Shown: in pieces, positions 14,936 to 22,491 of the stretch | Layout: each line of letters begins with the position of its first letter | How positions within the stretch are numbered: position 1 is the stretch's first letter | DNA from: Anaerolineales bacterium | Lineage (GTDB): Bacteria > Chloroflexota > Anaerolineae > Anaerolineales > Villigracilaceae | Direction: 5' to 3' | Assembly (NCBI GenBank): GCA_030834895.1 | Contig: JAUQXA010000052.1 | Coordinates: 1-34,877, forward strand | DNA: 34,877 nucleotides | Translations under genes and position numbers: made by a program | Notes under the pieces: generated by a model | Databases searched by the model: none | The model's input: only the letters and a program-made list of their open reading frames with translations | Told to the model about the DNA's origin: nothing

Positions 14936-16608
14936 TCGATCTGAGCCGAATTTGGATCTCTCTGACAACCTCGCTTGCAGAAAACGAGGAGGATGCGCGG
15001 CGGGAACACATGACACGGGTGATCTTCGTGATGGTTAGCATCGGATTCCTGATGATGTCCATCATTGTCCCCGCCTTCGACCTGCTTGTGGGTGTGCCCT
15101 CATATACGCCCATCTTCATGATGGCGTTCCTCGACGCGCTGATGCTCGTGGCGTGGTGCTTGATTTTTCGCGGGCGCTGGTATGTCAGCCGTTACCTGCT
15201 TCCCGCAATCTTTCTGACATTGGGCGCGTACATCATTTCACTGGTGGGGCTTATCTCGACCGGCGTTTTGCATCTGGCAATTGCTGTTGTCCTGACCTCC
15301 ATGCTGTTTGGAAACAAGGTGCAATGGTTGACTGTGGCGATCAGCGAAATGTTGTATTTGGGCGTCGGCTGGCTCACAGGTGAACGGGATTTCGAATTGT
15401 TCTTTATTGGGGGCATTGTCGTTGGCTCTGCGTTGAGCGGTATCGCGGCGCTGCAATGGTTTTCCTCCGCTTTATTGGGCAGTTCGTTCGAACGGATTCG
15501 CCGCGCTGAACTTGCGTCGCGTGAGTCGGCGGGGAAAATTCGCGCGATTTTCGAGTCCATTACGGATGGGATCACGATCACTGATCTTCACGGTAACATC
15601 ACAGACTTCAATGAAGCCACTTTACGCCTTCATGGTTTGGAGCATCGTGACCAATTGAAAGGACGCAACGCATTTGACTTGATCGCCAAAACTGATTATC
15701 CGAAGGCATTGGAAAACATGCAAAGGACATATATCAACGGTGCCAGCGGCAGGCTTGAATATAAATTCCTGAGAGGTAACGGAACAGAGTTTGATGGCGA
15801 ACTGAATGCTGTGTTGATCCGCGATGAGACGGGACAGCCCATTGGTTTTGTTGCTTTGACACACGACATCACCCTCCGCAAGGAGTCGGAAGCCGAACGA
15901 GAAAGATTGATCGCCCAGCTGGAGGCGAAAAACACCGAACTGGAGAATTTTACCTACACGGTTTCCCATGATCTCAAAGCCCCCCTGCTCACAATTAATG
16001 GCTTTTTGGGCTTTTTGGAAAAAGATGCCCTGACCGGCAATAGCGAGCGCATAAAGGCGGACATATCCCGCATTGCCGAAGCCACCAGCAAAATGCACCG
16101 TCTGTTGACCGAGTTGCTTGAACTCTCGCGTATTGGAAGGATGATAAACCCACCCGAAGATGTGCCTTTCAACGACATTGTGCGCGAGGCGATCGACCTT
16201 GCTCACGGACGTTTGGCGGCGGGACAGGTGCAAGTCAGGGTGGACGAAAACCTTCCTGTTATCCGCTGCGACAGGGCACGTCTCGTAGAAGCAATTCAGA
16301 ACCTGATCGACAATGCGGCCAAATTCATGGGCGATGAGCAAAAGCCCCGGATCGAAATTGGTCAACTCGATCAAGAGGCGGAGCATGGCAAACCGGTTTT
16401 CTTTATCAAAGACAACGGGATTGGCATTGCAACGAAATATCATGAACGGGTGTTTGGTCTTTTCAACAAGTTAAATCCCGATATTGAAGGGACCGGGATT
16501 GGATTGGCTCTTGTCAAACGCATTATCGAAGTTCATGGTGGGAAAATCTGGATCGAGAGCGAAGTGGGAAGGGGAGCCACGTTTTATTTCACCCTGCCAA
16601 TGAAATGA
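14932..16608 (+). CDS. Sensor histidine kinase with six-helix membrane domain and one PAS domain
   Basis: 558 residues. The N-terminal 185 residues carry about six hydrophobic helices with no large extracytoplasmic loop, so the signal is likely read within the membrane. A short helix (SFERIRRAELASRESAGK) leads to a PAS domain (about 205-325, IFESITDGITITDLHGNI), a coiled coil (ERERLIAQLEAKNTELENF) and HisKA with His346 in TVSHDLKAPL. The ATPase has LIDNAAKFMG, DNGIGI and GTGIGLAL. It is the last gene of the three-kinase operon, starting in the ATGA overlap at 14932 and ending 8 bases before a hairpin terminator. No response regulator follows. Confidence 0.9.
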   Translation: MIDLSRIWISLTTSLAENEEDARREHMTRVIFVMVSIGFLMMSIIVPAFDLLVGVPSYTPIFMMAFLDALMLVAWCLIFRGRWYVSRYLLPAIFLTLGAYIISLVGLISTGVLHLAIAVVLTSMLFGNKVQWLTVAISEMLYLGVGWLTGERDFELFFIGGIVVGSALSGIAALQWFSSALLGSSFERIRRAELASRESAGKIRAIFESITDGITITDLHGNITDFNEATLRLHGLEHRDQLKGRNAFDLIAKTDYPKALENMQRTYINGASGRLEYKFLRGNGTEFDGELNAVLIRDETGQPIGFVALTHDITLRKESEAERERLIAQLEAKNTELENFTYTVSHDLKAPLLTINGFLGFLEKDALTGNSERIKADISRIAEATSKMHRLLTELLELSRIGRMINPPEDVPFNDIVREAIDLAHGRLAAGQVQVRVDENLPVIRCDRARLVEAIQNLIDNAAKFMGDEQKPRIEIGQLDQEAEHGKPVFFIKDNGIGIATKYHERVFGLFNKLNPDIEGTGIGLALVKRIIEVHGGKIWIESEVGRGATFYFTLPMK

Positions 16609-16640
16609 CGGGACACTGCAGACGCCGTGTCCCGTTTTCT
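16608..16640 (+). terminator. Rho-independent terminator of the three-kinase operon
   Basis: The stem ACGGGACAC (16608-16616) pairs perfectly with GTGTCCCGT (16627-16635), with a 10-base loop, followed by TTTTCTTA. It begins on the last base of the kinase stop codon. It also sits at the 3' end of the convergent anti-sigma gene, but the T-run favours only the plus strand. Confidence 0.8.
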
Positions 16641-18046
16641 TATTTCATGCTTTCGGCAATTCTCACCATGTCGTCCCTGCCGATTTCCATCCCCATGTAA
16701 CTCAACTCGAAGGCTCTGCCGTCAGCCCACCAGCGCAGTGTCTTCATGTAAGGGTTCGGATCCCATTGCCAGCCGCAGCAATCCGTTCCGCTCCAGACGC
16801 CCTCGATGTACTTCCCGGTATTGGGTCCGATCTGAACTGTTTCCAGTTTTGCGTCGGCGGGAACCACCATCAGGTTTTCGGGATTCCCCTCCGGCAGCTT
16901 GTTGTAGTCGCCGATTGCGATGTCGCCAAGAGCGCTGTCTTCGGGGTTGGGAGCAGACTGTTCGCGGATTACCAACCCGTTCGAGTTGCCACCGAATTGA
17001 TTTGGGTCGAGTTGGTAGTAGATCCAAATCGTGTTGTTTTCCTCCTGATAATGAGCGCCGACAAGGATGAAAATATCAGGCAGGCTCGTTGGTAGCAGAA
17101 GGGTGAACCCAGCCTTTTCCTCTGCTTTGGGAATGCTCAGGTTGTACATGTCCCGCGGATCCCAAGCCATATCGAAGGCGCCCGGCGTGGGCGTGGGAAG
17201 TTTTTCCACTGATCCCGTGGTCATGGTCTCCGCGAGATCGACCATGCCTTCCTTTCCCAAGGGCGCTGGCGGATAGAAATATTGTATCCTGTAGGAAACA
17301 TCGCCATCGACCCAGCGTAATGTTTCGCTTCCGAAATCGGGATTCCATGTAGCTGTATCACTTCCGTCTTCGTAGGCAAAGATGCCTACGAAGTACTCAC
17401 CTTCCAGGTTGTCAATCTGCACCTTCTCAACCTCGGCGCTGGAGCCGACAAGGTCTGACTGAGGCGAGGGAGAGCCTGTCCAAGGTTCCACTGTGATGGA
17501 AAAACCGCCGTTCTGTTCTTCATAGTAATACATCAGAATCACGCTGTCTGGTCCGCCGGTTGCGCCTGAGAAGTAAAAACCTTCGGGAATCTTCGCGGGT
17601 TCCTTGACCGGGAAATTCACCATGCCTCGAATTTGTTCAACCGAACAAGTCGGGTTGGAAAAGTCGCCGCATTCGGTGGCAAAGGCAGCCTCTGCTGGGT
17701 GGGGCGTATTGGTCGGCAGCGGCGCACCGGGTGTTGTCGTTATCCATTGGTAGGGTTCCGCTGTTGGGACGGAAATCGAGTCGCTGCCGGAGCGGATGAA
17801 AAACTTTAGGATGCTTTGCGCGAAGGCGCGTCCCTGCGGAGTGATGAAGGTCAACGCCAGCAGGATAACAATAACGATCAGGGCAAAGGCAGTGCGCGGA
17901 ATGCGGCGCGGTTGGTCTGTGTTCATTTTTTCTCCTTGTCCCGCAACAAAGTTGGCTTTTACAGTCTGCCAGAGATCGACCTCCGCAGAAGGGATTTCCT
18001 TCTCCAGCGCGTCGTGGAGGATGGATTGGATTTTCTTGTTGTCCAT
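16640..18046 (-). CDS. Membrane-anchored anti-sigma factor with two DUF4367-like repeats
   Basis: 468 residues. The first 40 residues (ILHDALEKEIPSAEVDLWQTV) resemble the cytoplasmic N-terminal segment of anti-sigma factors paired with ECF sigma factors. One transmembrane helix lies at about 52-70 (TAFALIVIVILLALTFITP). The extracytoplasmic part starts with a low-complexity Thr/Pro segment and has two homologous units of about 140 residues. The first ends KEGMVDLAETM and the second ends RDDMVRIAESM, and each has an ETLRW or KTLRW core strand. I read these as DUF4367-type domains. The gene starts one base after the sigma stop, with its ribosome site (AAGGAG) inside the sigma coding end. By analogy it would hold the sigma factor inactive until an envelope signal arrives. 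Confidence 0.8.
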   Translation of the reverse strand: MDNKKIQSILHDALEKEIPSAEVDLWQTVKANFVAGQGEKMNTDQPRRIPRTAFALIVIVILLALTFITPQGRAFAQSILKFFIRSGSDSISVPTAEPYQWITTTPGAPLPTNTPHPAEAAFATECGDFSNPTCSVEQIRGMVNFPVKEPAKIPEGFYFSGATGGPDSVILMYYYEEQNGGFSITVEPWTGSPSPQSDLVGSSAEVEKVQIDNLEGEYFVGIFAYEDGSDTATWNPDFGSETLRWVDGDVSYRIQYFYPPAPLGKEGMVDLAETMTTGSVEKLPTPTPGAFDMAWDPRDMYNLSIPKAEEKAGFTLLLPTSLPDIFILVGAHYQEENNTIWIYYQLDPNQFGGNSNGLVIREQSAPNPEDSALGDIAIGDYNKLPEGNPENLMVVPADAKLETVQIGPNTGKYIEGVWSGTDCCGWQWDPNPYMKTLRWWADGRAFELSYMGMEIGRDDMVRIAESMK

Positions 18047-18047
18047 G

Positions 18048-18611
18048 CTAATCTCCTTCCGCCTTCGAATCGATCAGGTCTCGCAGGCGTTTGCGCGCGT
18101 CCCTCAGCCACCATTTGATGGTGCTCAGCGGACGGTCCATCTTTGCAGACATATCCGCCTCGCTCAGGTCGAGGTAGTAGCGCATGACAACCACGGCGCG
18201 TTGTTCGGGCGGCAGACTTTGGATGGCTTTCAGGATGGTCTCGCGGACTTGCTTCTCTTCCAGCGTTTGTTCCGGCTGGGGAGCGGGATCAGCCAACAAC
18301 GCGGCAAGCTGGGACGTGTCTTCGTCAAGCTCTTCCAACGGGACGTTTCTCTTCGTCCGCTTGGCAAGCTTGAGCGCGTCATTGACCACGATGCGAAAGA
18401 ACCACGGGGCGAAGGGACGCTCCTCATCGAACTGATGGATGCGTTCCGCCACTTTCACGAATGCCGACTGTGCCACATCCTCTGCCAGTGCGCGGTCATA
18501 GGTCACCAGGTATGCGGCATGTACCGCCCGAGCCTGATAACGGCTGACAAGCGTTTCGAGACCGTTCAAGTCACCTTGTTTGATGCGGGATATTGCGATT
18601 GAGTCATCCAT
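18048..18611 (-). CDS. ECF-subfamily RNA polymerase sigma factor
   Basis: 187 residues, typical of ECF sigma factors. Region 2 runs about residues 8-75: LVTYDRALAEDVAQSAFVKV, then HQFDEERPFAPWFFRIVVND. Region 4 covers about 125-180, with LPPEQRAVVVMRYYLDLSEA and the helix-turn-helix ADMSAKMDRPLSTIKWWLRD. Between them is an acidic linker. It is co-transcribed with the anti-sigma gene one base downstream. It starts divergently from a chagasin-like lipoprotein gene. An inverted repeat at 18643-18672 lies where its promoter should be, but no classical ECF GGAAC -35 is evident, so autoregulation is not shown. Confidence 0.93.
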   Translation of the reverse strand: MDDSIAISRIKQGDLNGLETLVSRYQARAVHAAYLVTYDRALAEDVAQSAFVKVAERIHQFDEERPFAPWFFRIVVNDALKLAKRTKRNVPLEELDEDTSQLAALLADPAPQPEQTLEEKQVRETILKAIQSLPPEQRAVVVMRYYLDLSEADMSAKMDRPLSTIKWWLRDARKRLRDLIDSKAEGD

Positions 18612-18642
18612 GCATGGACCCTTTTGGAGAATTCTCTAAATA

Positions 18643-18672
18643 TACTATCCATTGGGAGGGAAAAGGATAGTA
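18643..18672. promoter_or_regulatory. Inverted repeat upstream of the sigma gene, possible operator
   Basis: TACTATCC (18643-18650) and GGATAGTA (18665-18672) are perfect inverted copies separated by 14 bases. The site starts 32 bases before the sigma start codon and lies about 97 bases before the lipoprotein start, in the divergent gap. The spacing (about two helical turns centre to centre) would suit a dimeric regulator. No binding protein can be assigned. Confidence 0.45.
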
Positions 18673-18715
18673 GTCCATCCTGCTCAGTATCATTTCTTAC
18701 AATCACCTGATCAAT

Positions 18716-18745
18716 TTGTGCCAAATATGCAAATTGGCGTAGAAT
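18716..18745 (+). promoter_or_regulatory. Likely promoter of the chagasin-like lipoprotein gene
   Basis: TTGTGC (18716-18721) and TAGAAT (18740-18745) are separated by 18 bases. The start point would be near 18752, 17 bases before the ATG at 18769, which is preceded by AAAGGA. Confidence 0.45.
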
Positions 18746-18768
18746 ATGGTTGGGCGAAAGGAATTCTC

Positions 18769-19155
18769 ATGAAACGGGTTTTACTTGCGGTATTCATTTT
18801 TATCTTCCTGCTTGTGTCTTGTAATGGCGCTTCTTCGACCTTGCAAGTTACCAATCCGCAACAACCCATTGAAGTGGATGCGGGGAATGAATTTTCCCTC
18901 ATTCTCGAGTCCAATCCCACAACTGGTTATCACTGGGATATCGTGGGAAATTTGGATTCAGGGACGATAGAATTTGTCAAAAGCGAATATACCTCCACCA
19001 GCGCCCCAAACCTCGTCGGCGGCGGAGGTCTCGACACTTGGACCTTCAAAGCAATCAGTGCCGGCGAGACACATATCACTCTTGGGTACTATCCACCCTC
19101 AAATGACCCGGTGGATCCGCAACAAACGGTAACTTTCACTGTTATAGTAAAGTAG
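18769..19155 (+). CDS. Chagasin-like (I42 family) cysteine peptidase inhibitor, lipoprotein
   Basis: From the ATG at 18769, preceded by AAAGGA, the protein has 128 residues; the frame is open further upstream but lacks a signal peptide there. The N-terminus is a lipoprotein signal with lipobox LVSC and Cys18. The mature part has NPTTGYHW (49-56) and the Gly-rich loop GGGG (84-87), two of the three loops by which chagasin-family proteins plug papain-like peptidases. The third loop, usually RPWE-like, is replaced here by GYYPPSNDP, so inhibitory strength or target may differ. It ends before a strong terminator and forms its own unit, divergent from the sigma gene. Confidence 0.85.
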   Translation: MKRVLLAVFIFIFLLVSCNGASSTLQVTNPQQPIEVDAGNEFSLILESNPTTGYHWDIVGNLDSGTIEFVKSEYTSTSAPNLVGGGGLDTWTFKAISAGETHITLGYYPPSNDPVDPQQTVTFTVIVK

Positions 19156-19161
19156 ATAATT

Positions 19162-19190
19162 AAAGGCGACCGAGATGGGTCGCCTTTTGT
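19162..19190 (+). terminator. Terminator after the chagasin-like gene
   Basis: AAAGGCGACC (19162-19171) pairs with GGTCGCCTTT (19178-19187) around a 6-base loop, followed by TGT within a CCTTTTGT run. It starts 7 bases after the stop codon. Confidence 0.85.
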
Positions 19191-19254
19191 ATCCCACAGG
19201 ATTGAGCCGACAATCCCTGCTGGGTGTTCAACGAGAATTTGCATAGGAGGAAGA

Positions 19255-19956
19255 ATGAAACGCCTTGTCCTGTTTACAGGACTTATTTCCATTTTTCTAT
19301 CAGCCTGCGCGGAGGCAACGCCGATGCCCGCCGCCATCCACACTTTAACACCATTGCCCACATTTACGCCTTTGCCTACGTTCACCCCCACTGCTGCGCC
19401 CGTGCAACTGGACTTGCGTGTGACAGCCGAACGCGTCAATTGCAGGCGCGGACCGGGGGTGGTCTACGAATTGATCAACGAATTACGAGCGGGTGAAACT
19501 GCGCGTGTGGTTGGCAGGGACACAGCCTTCAACTGGTGGTATATCCGTGACCCTGGCAACCCGAACGGTTTTTGCTGGGTTTCCGCCAGCGTGACTCAGG
19601 TCGAAGGGACGGTGGATGAATTGCCGGTGGTACAGTCTCCCGTCTCCACGGTAACCAAAGCCATCTTACGCGCCGAACCAGACCGCATTGTAGTCGGCTG
19701 CGACCAGTTCCCGCAGACGATTTTTCTCGAAGCTGAGATCACCACCGACGGTCCCACCTTTGTCACCTGGAAATGGGAGGCGAGCACTGGCGTCTCGTCA
19801 GAAAATGTCATCCTCGTCTTCGAACAGGCGGGCACACAGGTGATCAACGATTATTATCAAATTGGTGCGTCCAATGAGTACTGGATCAAATTGCATATTC
19901 TCGAACCGACCGTGATCACCAGACAGGTCAATATCCCGGTGACTTGCACACCATAA
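19255..19956 (+). CDS. SH3b-domain lipoprotein
   Basis: 233 residues with a clear ribosome site (AGGAGGAAG) before the ATG. The signal peptide ends in the lipobox LSAC with Cys18. A Thr/Pro linker (TLTPLPTFTPLPTFTPT) follows. Residues about 53-115 form a bacterial SH3 domain: RVTAERVNCRRGPGVVYELI, then GETARVVGRD and WWYIRDPGN-GFCWVSAS. Such domains usually bind peptidoglycan or cell-surface ligands. The C-terminal 100 residues form a strand-rich domain I do not recognise, with Cys at both ends (VGCDQFP and VTCTP) that could pair. A surface-anchored protein is likely. Confidence 0.82.
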   Translation: MKRLVLFTGLISIFLSACAEATPMPAAIHTLTPLPTFTPLPTFTPTAAPVQLDLRVTAERVNCRRGPGVVYELINELRAGETARVVGRDTAFNWWYIRDPGNPNGFCWVSASVTQVEGTVDELPVVQSPVSTVTKAILRAEPDRIVVGCDQFPQTIFLEAEITTDGPTFVTWKWEASTGVSSENVILVFEQAGTQVINDYYQIGASNEYWIKLHILEPTVITRQVNIPVTCTP

Positions 19957-19989
19957 AAAAAGAGTCCAAAGACTCCCAGCTTTGGACTC
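19954..19989 (-). terminator. Terminator for the DUF4230 gene
   Basis: GAGTCCAAAG (19962-19971) and CTTTGGACTC (19980-19989) form a 10-bp stem with an 8-base loop. On the minus strand it is followed by seven T residues (the A-run 19955-19961), so it serves the gene ending at 20007. On plus it has no T-run, although it lies right behind the SH3b stop. Confidence 0.85.
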
Positions 19990-20006
19990 CGAAATGCAAG
20001 TCGGTT

Positions 20007-20690
20007 TTAGTGCTCAAATTGAATCGACTTGTATCCAAGCGTGGTAAAGAATTTAAACAGGTAATTTTCGGCATTTGTCTGAGCCTGTTGGAGAATTCCA
20101 TCCTCCAATACGCTCTGGCGGATCTTATCCTCCGCTGCCTGCCGACAACTGGTTTCCAGACTCATGTCGGTAGCCGCAAAGGGTCCTGTATCACGGTCAT
20201 AGACATACGATTTATCATTATCCAGCGTCGCTACAAAAATCTCGGCGGGCGGGAGTCGCACATACAAGGTGTCGCCACCCAAGCGCATATCGGTGGGTTG
20301 GATTTTTTCCATGTCGATGCCGGCGATCACCAGCCCGTGTCCCACGAACAATACCTTGTCCCCCAGAAAAATAGCCAACGGACCGTCCTGATTAACCTCG
20401 CAGGTCACCACTTGTTCCACGCTATACTGAATGGTCTCAAGCCTTGCCAGCGACCGCACGTTGGTAATGTAAGTCACCGGGTCGACAATCACTGTGGGGG
20501 TGGGATTACGCATCTGCGCCACCTGGGTCTGTAATGCCTGGTTCGCCTGATGGACCTGTTCGAAGGGAGCTGACACGGCTTCCTGCGCCGCGGCGGTGCT
20601 TTCACGCACGGTTTGTACGATAAAGTACACGCCTGCCGCCAGCACCACCAGGATGATAATGGACATGATTGTGTTGAGCGTATTTTTCAT
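20007..20690 (-). CDS. DUF4230 domain protein, membrane-anchored
   Basis: 227 residues. One N-terminal helix (about 8-27, IMSIIILVVLAAGVYFIVQ) anchors the protein, with the rest outside. A helical stalk (about 30-60) with QEAVSAPFEQVHQANQALQTQ follows. The DUF4230 region includes LARLETIQYSVEQVV, GDKVLFVGHGLVIAGIDMEK and GGDTLYVRLPPAEIF, a conserved order in this family of unknown function. The GIDMEK segment and the closing helices (EDGILQQAQTNAENYLFKFF) are typical. It is alone on its strand, convergent with the SH3b gene and ending at a strong terminator. The role is unknown. Confidence 0.82.
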   Translation of the reverse strand: MKNTLNTIMSIIILVVLAAGVYFIVQTVRESTAAAQEAVSAPFEQVHQANQALQTQVAQMRNPTPTVIVDPVTYITNVRSLARLETIQYSVEQVVTCEVNQDGPLAIFLGDKVLFVGHGLVIAGIDMEKIQPTDMRLGGDTLYVRLPPAEIFVATLDNDKSYVYDRDTGPFAATDMSLETSCRQAAEDKIRQSVLEDGILQQAQTNAENYLFKFFTTLGYKSIQFEH

Positions 20691-20705
20691 GGATGGTCCT
20701 TTCTT

Positions 20706-20733
20706 TTGCCAACTTGTCTTATTATAGTATGAT
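20706..20733 (+). promoter_or_regulatory. Likely promoter of the PhnD-like lipoprotein gene
   Basis: TTGCCA (20706-20711) and TATGAT (20728-20733) are 16 bases apart. The start point would fall near 20740, right at the in-frame ATG at 20741, so the message could be leaderless if that ATG is used. Confidence 0.4.
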
Positions 20734-20755
20734 TGTGGGTATGCAGTTCCATGAA

Positions 20756-21763
20756 ATGAAGAAACCTTTTCTTGTACTCATCTTTGCGATTCTTGGATGT
20801 TCATTCCCAGTTCAATTGATTTCGGGGACTCCCACGCCGATTCCCACTCTCACACCTCTTCCCCTCCCGACACAGACACCCCTCATCACGCCCGAGCCTG
20901 GTACCGAAAAAAATCCGCTGATCCTCGCTCTGGGACCTTCCCCACATCCCAGCCCTGACGCCATTGCCGCAGGCGAAGTCATTGCGTCCTTTATCGAAGC
21001 GCGTACCGGCTACAGGCTGGTGACTGTTGCCCCCTCCTCTGAGACCGCCCTCGTGGACGCGCTTGACAAGGGAAACTCGCATATTGCCGCGCTTACACCG
21101 TTTGGCTACCTGTTGGCGCGCAAAAACAACTCGGTTACGACAATCCTGTCGAGCCTGCGCGAGGGGAAGGCTTTTTACGGCGCGCAATTCATCGCCAACC
21201 GAGAAGGCGAATTCACATCCTTTTTCGACGCTGAACGCGGCGAAAATACAGCTGAAGCCATCGTGGCCCTGAAACAATTTCAGGATAAAAAACCCTGCTG
21301 GAGCGACGCCACCTCACCCTCCGCCTACGTGATCCCGCTGGGGTTGCTGACCCAGTCCCAGGTTCAGACAAAGGACCCGGCGTTTCTTCAGGGTCAGTTG
21401 AACGTCGTTCGCGCCGTCTATGCCGATGACATCTGCGACTTCGGCGCGACCTTCATTGACGCCCGCGAGCTTCCCTCGCTCGAAGCGGACTATCCCGATG
21501 TGATGGACCGGGTCAAGGTCGTCTGGCGCGTGCCGGAAGTGATTCCCTACGAGAACATCTCACTCTCCAATACCCTGCCCATCGAGATGCGCCGCGTCAT
21601 CCAGCGCGCCTTCATCGATATGATGTTGACGCCCGATGGAAAGGCTGCCATCCAAACCGTCTATGGCATGGACGAAATCCAGATTGCCGAGGACGCCATG
21701 TACGATGATTTTGCCGCGTACGTCAAGGCTTCCGGGTTGGACCTGGCGGAATTGATAGAGTAA
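20756..21763 (+). CDS. PhnD/SsuA-like substrate-binding lipoprotein
   Basis: The ATG at 20756 gives 335 residues with a lipoprotein signal ending AILGC (Cys15). ATG 20741 is in frame and would add five residues. A Thr/Pro linker (TPTPIPTLTPLPLPTQTP) leads to a periplasmic-binding fold of the phosphonate/phosphite-binding PhnD type: LILALGPSPHPSP at the start of strand 1, then ASFIEARTGYRLVTVAPSSE, GNSHIAALTPFGYLLA, and a second lobe with SDATSPSAYVIPLGLL. The family delivers phosphonates, phosphite or related ligands to ABC transporters, but no permease or ATPase gene lies here, so it may act as a sensor or with a distant transporter. Confidence 0.8.
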   Translation: MKKPFLVLIFAILGCSFPVQLISGTPTPIPTLTPLPLPTQTPLITPEPGTEKNPLILALGPSPHPSPDAIAAGEVIASFIEARTGYRLVTVAPSSETALVDALDKGNSHIAALTPFGYLLARKNNSVTTILSSLREGKAFYGAQFIANREGEFTSFFDAERGENTAEAIVALKQFQDKKPCWSDATSPSAYVIPLGLLTQSQVQTKDPAFLQGQLNVVRAVYADDICDFGATFIDARELPSLEADYPDVMDRVKVVWRVPEVIPYENISLSNTLPIEMRRVIQRAFIDMMLTPDGKAAIQTVYGMDEIQIAEDAMYDDFAAYVKASGLDLAELIE

Positions 21764-21783
21764 CTCAATCAAAATCACTTATC

Positions 21784-22431
21784 ATGCTCAAAAAAATTAT
21801 AAAATTCCTTTGGCGTTTTACGCTAATTCTCAGCCTGTTTGTTTTTGTCGGCCTGTTCTTTCCAAAGTTGGCGCTTCTGCTCTTTGCCGCGCCGCGCACC
21901 TTTACAGTGGAAGATGTCCCGTCCGAGCGCGTGGCAATCGTCTTTGGCGCGGGCCTGTTGCGCGATGGCTCAGCCGGTCCGGTGTTGAGGGACCGCGTGG
22001 AAACCGCCGTGCAACTCTATCAACAGGGCAAGGCACAAAAGTTGTTGATGAGCGGTGACAACCGCTTTGTAAACTACAACGAACCCGAAGCCATGCGCCA
22101 GTACGCGCTCGACCTCGGCATGCCGGACGAGGATATTGTGCTGGATTATGCCGGTCGCCGCACCTACGATACCTGTTATCGCGCCAGCGCCATCTTTCAA
22201 GTGAACTCCGCCATTTTGGTGACGCAAAGTTTCCACCTGCCGCGCGCCTTATTTCTATGCAATTCACTTGGCGTTGAATCCACCGGTGTGGAGGCAAGTA
22301 ATACATATTTCCGAAAAGTCTCGCGCTTATACTGGAATATGCGTGAATTATTTGCCACTGTACAAGCTGTTTGGGATGTGCGCGTTTCCAAACCTTTGCC
22401 TGTGCTTGGAAATCCTGAGCCTATCGATTGA
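21784..22431 (+). CDS. SanA/YdcF-family membrane protein (DUF218)
   Basis: 215 residues. A hydrophobic N-terminal stretch (about 5-36) with KKIIKFLWRFTLILSLFVFV anchors it. The DUF218 domain follows: RVAIVFGAGLLRDG, a helix AVQLYQQGKAQKLLMSGDN, then EPEAMRQYALDLGMPDEDI and DYAGRRTYDTCYRAS. The pattern then gives AILVTQSFHLPRALFLCNSL and GVESTGVEA, the standard core of SanA-like proteins linked to envelope integrity and drug exclusion in enterobacteria (family knowledge). The biochemical role is unclear. It follows the PhnD-like gene by 20 bases and may be co-transcribed with it. Confidence 0.85.
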   Translation: MLKKIIKFLWRFTLILSLFVFVGLFFPKLALLLFAAPRTFTVEDVPSERVAIVFGAGLLRDGSAGPVLRDRVETAVQLYQQGKAQKLLMSGDNRFVNYNEPEAMRQYALDLGMPDEDIVLDYAGRRTYDTCYRASAIFQVNSAILVTQSFHLPRALFLCNSLGVESTGVEASNTYFRKVSRLYWNMRELFATVQAVWDVRVSKPLPVLGNPEPID

Positions 22432-22491
22432 TGTTCTCGAACTGAGTCTGCGAATAGATAATTTATTGTACAATCTCTTTAGAGGTGTCTC

